Shown here in pieces: positions 58,292 to 64,000 of a stretch of 64,000 bases of DNA (its first letter is position 1; each line of letters begins with the position of its first letter). The notes beneath the pieces were generated by a model, which worked only from the letters and a program-made list of their open reading frames with translations, did no database searches and was not told the origin of the DNA. Both the position numbers and the translations under genes were made by a program. Origin of the DNA: Prostheceraeus crozeri (lineage: Eukaryota > Platyhelminthes > Polycladida > Euryleptidae); the NCBI GenBank assembly GCA_907163375.1, contig CAJQUW010012901.1, forward strand, positions 1 through 64,000. Direction: 5' to 3'.

Positions 58292-59040
58292 TTTACTTCA
58301 ATGGTCCAAAGACACCAGCAATATATAGTGCAAATACAATAACTTCTACAAATACTCATTTGGTGTGGTCGTCATTATGATTTTCAAGTTCATCATGAAA
58401 AGTTGACGCCATATGCAAATTTTCAAAGGAAACAGAGTTGCAAGTTGAAAGACAAATATTGCCCGATGTTTGTACATTAAATTGATTTACCCTGAGATCG
58501 TGCCTGCTACCTTGGATCTTCAGCCCAGTCTCAAAGTATTGAAGTAGGGTCCACACGAGAAAACACCAATCGGAACTTAACATATATTTTCAGGAGTAGT
58601 GATTCGATGTTAAGCGTGTGGCACGCAGATGGTCGTATTTGACCATCTGAAGAGAGGAACAGAATTATCGTCGATTTACTCGACAACAATAAGAAACAAT
58701 TTGTCATTTCACTCACAGTTTCATCATATCTGATTGATATATCTTCCAGCTTGCCGTTCGAGCTCTTTGATCATCGTGTCTTTTGCTGAATGGTTTCGGT
58801 TGATGATGCTTCGAGGAGACGTGAAGACATGCGGCGTTGAGATTGACGAATGAAAAGACCGGCGTTCCTCGTCTCTATCCTATCTCTGAGTTCGTAAACA
58901 CAACTTTTTACTACGGTAGTTTCACCTTTATAGGATAAACGTTTGGCTCTAACAGTTTTTACTTGATCATTAAGATCGAAGTTTTGTCCTTTCTATTTCT
59001 GCAACCAAACGCCCAAAACCCCCAAAAAAAAACCCCCCAA
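58292..59040. other. Intron stretch without recognised genes
   Basis: Minus-strand frames 58356-58583 and 58531-58716 have no domain. Confidence 0.45.
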
Positions 59041-59088
59041 CCCCCCCCCCCCCCCCCCCCCCCACACAAAAACCCCCCCCCCCCCCCC
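59041..59088. repeat. Poly-C tract (C23 and C16)
   Basis: C runs at 59041-59063 and 59073-59088 are separated by ACACAAAAA, with AC-rich lead-in from 59010. The proline- or glycine-rich frames across it are spurious. Confidence 0.9.
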
Positions 59089-59579
59089 ATCCAGTCGCCC
59101 AGCTCTTTAGGCTGTGGTTTGACAGTTCTCTTTCTTCTGCCATCGACAGGAATCTCTGACAAAATACCGCTCCAATTGATCTTTCTGTTCAATAGAAATA
59201 CAGTTCGGTTCGAAAATTGATCCAAAAATTTAGGTGAAAATCAATCTACGGTGTCACCAAAGTCGGGGACCATAGGGAAAATAAGAAAGAATAAGATATT
59301 AAATATAGAAAGAAGAAAAAAATGAAGGAACATTGCGGTCTAACTTGCACTTTTTTAATCTCATCTCGGTTTGAAATGATGGTTTGGACTAAATGGCTTA
59401 GAAGCTGACTTAATCAGTCACTCACACTCTGGACGCTAAATGCAGATCATAGGACGAAAACCAATTTGCCTCCACTGTGGTTTCGCTTAGGCGAAGTTTT
59501 CCCTATATTTGTCAACGAGTCGTCCGTTATGTTTTCTATCACTCGCTTTAGAGCAGTAGCTCGATTGCTCATTTATTTA

Positions 59580-60640
59580 CGGATGTCGTTAACAAAGGAT
59601 GTGCGAGTGGAAATTGTTTTTGATGGCAGGTAACATGAGAGCTTCACATCGTGAAGTTGAGCCAAGATGAATACTAAGAGTACCCTACTTATAACATAGC
59701 ACCTCAACCGTTGGAAAGATAGTCCGAAAATTTCAAGGAGACGGGAAAGGTTGCTGGACAGACAGCGGCTGGAAGACCCGATAGACGGACGACACAAAAG
59801 CTGATGATACTGGCGAAGTTCGTGGCGCGTCTAGAAAATCACTGCGGAAGTACAGCCAGTGAGCTCGGTGTTATTCCGAAAAAGCACGGTTCATAAAATG
59901 CTCAAGCTAGAAGAAAAATTCCACCCATACAAAGATCTCCAACTCTTACAGTATTTGAATGATGACGATATGATCGACGATCAGAAATGTGTGGAATGGT
60001 TTCTCGATCATATAAATGAGGGGTGGGGGGGGGGGGGGGGGGGGGGGGGGGTGTGGGGGTCAACGCAATTTTTTGGAAGAGGTTATGGTTCGCGACGAAG
60101 CCTGTTTCCATGTGTTAGCGAGGTCAATAAGCTGAACATGCGATAAGGGGGAGCCAAATCAATCTTCACTGGATGCGAGTTGATTAATGGTCACGGTTCG
60201 CGAAGGGACTGTGTGGTGTGGTTATGGGATCTCGTTTGATGGACCTTTCTTTTTCCATGAAACTGTGATCGGCGACACTTACTTGAAAATGCTGCAGGAG
60301 CAGTTGCTGCCTGTGATTTAATGATATGGATTCAAGCCCACCTGGTGTCAAAACAAGATGGTGCACCGGCCGATTTACTCTGTCAAAGTGAGAAATTGGC
60401 TCGATGAGGTACTTTGATTAGCGGGATCGGTCGGCGAGGAAACTGTCGATTGGGCTCCGAGGTGTCCTGACCACCACTCCTCTCGATTCCTTTCTTGGGG
60501 GTCCATATTAAGAACAGGGTATATCAGACCGAATCAGAGATGTTATCTCCTTGCAGAGAGAATCTGGGGGAATGCTACGAGATGCGCAAATATGAGGTGA
60601 TGCTGCGAAATGTGCACATGATATTTCAAGCGATTTCGAA
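59580..60640 (+). pseudogene. Mariner/Tc-like transposase remnant
   Basis: Landmarks in order: a degraded helix-turn-helix region (59590-59880), then VRDEACFHV near 60085 (first catalytic Asp). TVWCGISFDG and PFFFHETVIGDTYLKMLQEQ lie near 60200-60305. QDGAPA near 60355 gives the second Asp, and WAPRCPD near 60455 the third acidic site. FFLGVH then follows. This is the pattern of a DDxD mariner-type transposase common in arthropods and other invertebrates. A G27 run (60025-60051) sits just before the first catalytic block. Several frameshifts and stops are present. Inactive. Confidence 0.8.
60025..60051 (+). repeat. G27 homopolymer inside the mariner-like transposase remnant
   Basis: GGGGTGGG leads into 27 G and GTGTGGGGG, between the codons for LDHINE and the first catalytic block. 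The surrounding coding sequence is otherwise recognisable, so the run is an insertion or expansion. Confidence 0.9.
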
Positions 60641-60855
60641 GTGGCATTGAGGGGCATGGTGAGTACTTCGAACATTTACTATAAACACATACATGTACAT
60701 AGGCCTACAAGTTGGCTGTGCTAAGTATAAAAGTTGTTTTCACTTCATTGTTCATATAATATATGTCCCTTATCACGAACTATGCTGATTGTTCCATATT
60801 ATACTCATATTTTCTACTCAATCCCTATGGTTCCCGACTTTGCGGACACCCTGTA

Positions 60856-61479
60856 TATAATTAGCACTGGGTAAACAACAATTCAGTATTAACCCCAACC
60901 CCGTTGAGAGGAGGTATTATGTCCTCCATCCCGATCTCCTATACAGCGGAACGGTGTTGCAGATGCTAACAATAGTCCGTTGATTGGAAGAAAAGCTTCC
61001 ATAGATGGACAACTTAAGTCATCCTACCCTTTCGTCTCTGCTTATATTCAATTATAAAATGCTAATCGAATACAAAAGATATGAAACGGATGTTAATTAG
61101 AAGCGCAGCATTCCATTCCGGAGATTTATTGGAAGTCCTCTAGGTGAACCCGTGCATATACGCAAGGAATCACTTACCTCTCCTAAGGCTCCCGTGTAAT
61201 CAAAGCAGGATCCGGCCGGCTATTACTCCCGCATAGCCCCGAACCCTCATCCTTGAACATTCAATGTCTCTATGCAATGAGGCATGGTAGTGTGTACTAT
61301 GTAAATCCTTATTAGTTTAATTAATGTGCAGTATTTATATAAAGGAGGCTTATGCGCTTCTGATCTAATCATATCTAATCAAATGACATGGATGCGAGAT
61401 ACAACTACAGTGAGTTCAAAATACAGCGCATCTAATATTGTTGCATTTAATGGTAAGATAACTTCTTAAAAATACTTAC
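60856..61479. other. Intron stretch without recognised genes
   Basis: No coding or repeat signal is seen before the coiled-coil exon donor. Confidence 0.45.
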
Positions 61480-61525
61480 CAAAGACCGCGCACATTGTGG
61501 CTCCAGTTGAGGTCTATTTGGAGAT
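61480..61525 (-). CDS. Short upstream exon of the coiled-coil gene
   Basis: A good acceptor (TTGTCGTTTTGTAG) and a GTAAGT donor bound 46 bases. The one frame that exits in phase 0, to match the exon at 53241, is open and reads SPNRPQLEPQCARSL. A micro-exon of this size rests mainly on splice signals and phase, so it is less certain than the others. It is the most upstream exon that I can place; the start codon lies outside the window. Confidence 0.5.
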
Positions 61526-62917
61526 CTACAAAACGACAAAACATTCTTTGTGTATAGATCGATATCCATAGAGATAAAATTGCCTTTTGAATGTAAAATG
61601 TTCAGCAGAAATACGATTGAAATATGTTGCAGTACTATAAGAAAGCAATATCGGAGTATTTCTCCGAATCAAATTGAACAAAAGCTAATTTGACATGTAC
61701 ACTTTAGAGCACACACGTCCACGAGTTTCCTGTAATGTAAAAATTATCTCTTGTGCGTTTTGAAATAATGGTTTAATTATTGCTGAACGCAAGAAATAGA
61801 CTCACAAGTGATCTAGAGTAGATCTAGAATGAAGAAAAGATTTCGAGCCGCTACTCTCTGCTCTGTGAGGAAAGTGAATTTGGAAACGGGACACGGTTGA
61901 AAACTGCATAAAATGAACTCTGAGTTCAAGAAATCCAAACTTCATCGATAGATTCACTATTTCGCCTATGGACAAAAAACAAGTTTGATTTGCTAAACAT
62001 CGTTAGATATTTAAATGTCATAGTATTCCTTCTTGATACATACATAATGTGGCCCGAGCCAGACACGAGCCGGCTTGCCCTAGTTTTGAATTACGCATTC
62101 TTTCAGGATTCGGAGGGAAATTCGCAATAACTATTGACTTTAACAGCATATCCCAGTCATTTAAAATTTCTTTTTGGTGTTAACACGGACTTGATAGCCA
62201 CTAATTGCACATTTATGCAATAATGCTCAGTAGATGAGTTCATATCTGCCAGATAACACAAGGCTTGTAAGTACATTGAATAGGTGTACGTGCAAGGGAA
62301 CAAAAATAGCAGTTTTTGCAGTATGTCTCTTTAAAAAATGTCTTAAAGCTGGTTTTAAGGCAGGTTTTTAAACATGAATTAACTCGGTTTTGTCAACGAT
62401 AAAGTTGAACAGGCCAGACAGAGTGCGACCCTTAGGTAAATGGGCCTTACCCGAGCCCTAAAACGAACGCCTAAGGTGGTCAGACTTGAAGGTGGCACGT
62501 TTTCAATTCTCAGCTTATTAACTGAACACACAAAGTCTTGTCCTACGTAATTCCAGTGTAACTGAAGTCATCATTGTAATCAAGCTTTAGACTAATTAAG
62601 CTGCTAAATATCTAAGTTTGTTTAGCTGATGGTTAATACTCAACTATTCACTTAAAAATTATGAACTCTAATATCATAAAAATTCTAATCAAATCATTTT
62701 GTCGAATACTTCCAAGACATTTATTCATGCCAATTACCGACCGCGTCTGTCGAAGTTAAAAGGCTACATGTGAGAAGCAGCTGAATATGGCTGCATCCTT
62801 GAATCATTCTTGAGGTAGTGAAAGTAGAGCTGGCTGGATGACTGAACCTTCCATTCTTATTCGAAGTAACGTCAGGTGACTGTTATTTGACAAAGATGGA
62901 GAAAGTGTAGTGCATTT
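61526..62917. other. Stretch without recognised genes
   Basis: This is probably intron of the coiled-coil gene. No exon with defensible splice signals was found. Confidence 0.45.
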
Positions 62918-63644
62918 TAGTCCGGCAGCCAGAACGAGTTTCTGCAGGGAACGAGGCCGAAAGTGAGACTTTCACAGAATGCTGTACATCCTATGCCTAC
63001 TACGAATCGGCACGTCTTCCGCGTTCTAGTGAGTTCCTCTTCTTGTCAGACAAGATCAAAGAAAAACACATGTAAATCCAATGGGACGCAGATTGCAGTT
63101 TTTAGCTAAAATGAAATTTTCCATGTTTTCTCTGATTAAACGAAAATTATTAAGCCCAGAGTCATAATTTTTGACATGGAATGTCTTCAGGTCATTTCCT
63201 ATCATGTTCATGCACTCCTGTCTATAAAGCTAAACAAATTTAGATTTGGCGAGCTTCTTAATGTCGGCAAACACAAACATTTTGAGCAACTTTATCCATA
63301 TTTAACCACATTCTCGCATGCATTCCCGATTAGATGCATGATAAAAGCACATGCATATCATAGGAAATGACCTGAAGACATTCCATGTCAAAAATTGTGA
63401 CTCTGGACTTAGTACTTTTCGTTTAATCAGAGAAAATATAGAAAATTTCATTTTTGCTGAAAACTGCAATCTGCGTCCCATTGGCTTTACATGTGTTTTT
63501 CTTTGATCTTGTCTGACAGGAAGAGGAACTCACTAGAACTCGGCAGACGTGCTGATTCGTAGTAGGCATAGGGTGTACATCATTCTGTGAAAGTCTCACT
63601 TTCGGCCTCGTTCCCTGCAGAAACTCGTTCTGGCTGCCGGACTA
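62918..63644. mobile_element. Foldback element with ~290-bp inverted arms
   Basis: The left arm 62918-63206 (TAGTCCGGCAGCCAGAACGA onward) is the inverse of 63355-63644 (ending TCGTTCTGGCTGCCGGACTA), with only scattered mismatches. The loop is ~148 bp. Landmarks mirrored: CGAGGCCGAAAGTGAGACTT, CCTATGCCTACTACGAATC and GACATGGAATGTCTTCAGGT. TTT lies outside both ends and may be a short target duplication. No protein is encoded; frames at 63176-63370 and 63587-63802 are chance. Confidence 0.85.
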
Positions 63645-64000
63645 TTTGTCATAATCAGCTAATTAGGACGGGAGCTACTAAAGATTTCCTAAATTGTCGC
63701 ACAAATGGCTTGAATGCATGGATTTGTAAATTTGTAGTATTGACAGCCCGTATACAAAAATCAAATTCTAAAGTGGCACAGGCCAGTCGCTTTTGGTTAT
63801 AGGTTAAGGTTAAAGGACCTCCCATTGGAATCCATATTTACAATGGCAAATTTCAAGAAATATTTTTGGATTGTGAAAAAAACAACCATCGGCAATTTTC
63901 GTACAATTTTCTTTTGCAGAAAGAAACTATTTATTCAGAATGCCATGAAATCAAAACTGATTCGGTTTTTCAGAACTTTAACTTCGATGTATAGTTAATG
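63645..64000. other. Right window edge, no recognised gene
   Basis: AT-rich; nothing recognised. Confidence 0.45.

Larger units (their letters stand above)
59249..60853 (+). mobile_element. Mariner-like DNA transposon, 1.6 kb, decayed
   Basis: The left CGGTGTCACCAAAGTCGGGG, then ACCATAGGG, mirrors the right CCCTATGGTTCCCGACTTTG, then CGGACACCCTG. Terminal repeats are ~33 bp and imperfect. TA flanks both ends (59247-59248, 60854-60855). The right terminus, read inward, is CAGGGTGTCCGCA, which shares its first 12 bases with the hAT-like element at 41516. Confidence 0.85.

Noticed and set aside
58959-59225. Gly- or Pro-rich frames at the C tract
   Set aside because: Translation of homopolymer C/G runs.
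59849-60146. 95-codon ORF ending in poly-Gly as a separate gene
   Set aside because: It is part of the mariner-like transposase remnant read through the G run.

Overview
The window is eukaryotic, most likely from an invertebrate animal genome. It is AT-rich and has long introns with consensus GT/AG splice sites. It is crowded with metazoan-type transposable elements: Penelope-like retroelements, Tc1/mariner, hAT, RTE-like LINE ends and foldback elements. There is no bacterial operon structure and no rRNA, tRNA or CRISPR array that I can see. The species cannot be fixed from sequence alone.

Host gene. Four exons on the minus strand (61480-61525, 53109-53241, 23709-24190, 16954-17115) join with consistent splice phases. 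They end at a stop at 16954, followed by an AATAAA signal at 16721-16726. They give the C-terminal ~270 residues of a coiled-coil, Ser/Pro-rich protein that I do not recognise; its 5' part lies beyond the right edge. Almost everything else between 17 and 61 kb is intron filled with mobile DNA. Two other domain-bearing exons are visible: a THAP zinc finger (14494-14703, minus) and a MADF-like domain (49497-49730, plus).

Layout. 1-2268 is an almost pure T tract, possibly artefactual. 2.3-3.3 kb holds small minus-strand ORFs, including a P-loop ATPase fragment. 5.9-6.3 kb is a GC-rich G-run repeat. 9.2 kb holds a possible Penelope 3' scrap. 12.65-13.90 kb is a deleted Tc1 element, and its longer relative is at 56.41-58.29 kb. 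15.34-15.73 kb is a tandem duplication. 19.8 kb is a hAT C-terminal scrap. 20.08-21.44 kb and 22.9-23.6 kb are foldback structures. 25.59-36.24 kb is the centrepiece. 37.26-39.23 kb is a second, decayed, also inverted Penelope-like element. 40.2-41.0 and 48.1-48.4 kb are LINE 3' ends. 41.5-44.9 kb is a hAT-like element. 48.5-50.7 kb is a split foldback around the MADF exon. 51.5-52.7 kb holds two MITE/foldback elements. 59.25-60.85 kb is a mariner-like element. 62.92-63.64 kb is a foldback with ~290-bp arms.

Centrepiece. Five nearly identical copies of one Penelope-like element (~2517-bp unit; reverse transcriptase plus GIY-YIG endonuclease) form a mirror-image array. Two and a half copies point left and 1.7 copies point right, with truncated 5' parts meeting head-to-head at ~31920. 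One 13-bp direct repeat flanks the whole ~10.7-kb block, so it looks like a single insertion primed from both sides of one target break. Each complete unit boundary, and both outer ends, carry a compact hammerhead-ribozyme-like motif, and the element's open frame starts exactly at the predicted cleavage site. All copies that preserve the RT/endonuclease junction natively share a frame change at an AAA-TAA. This suggests that hammerhead-processed, possibly circular, RNA served as template for repeated rounds of reverse transcription.
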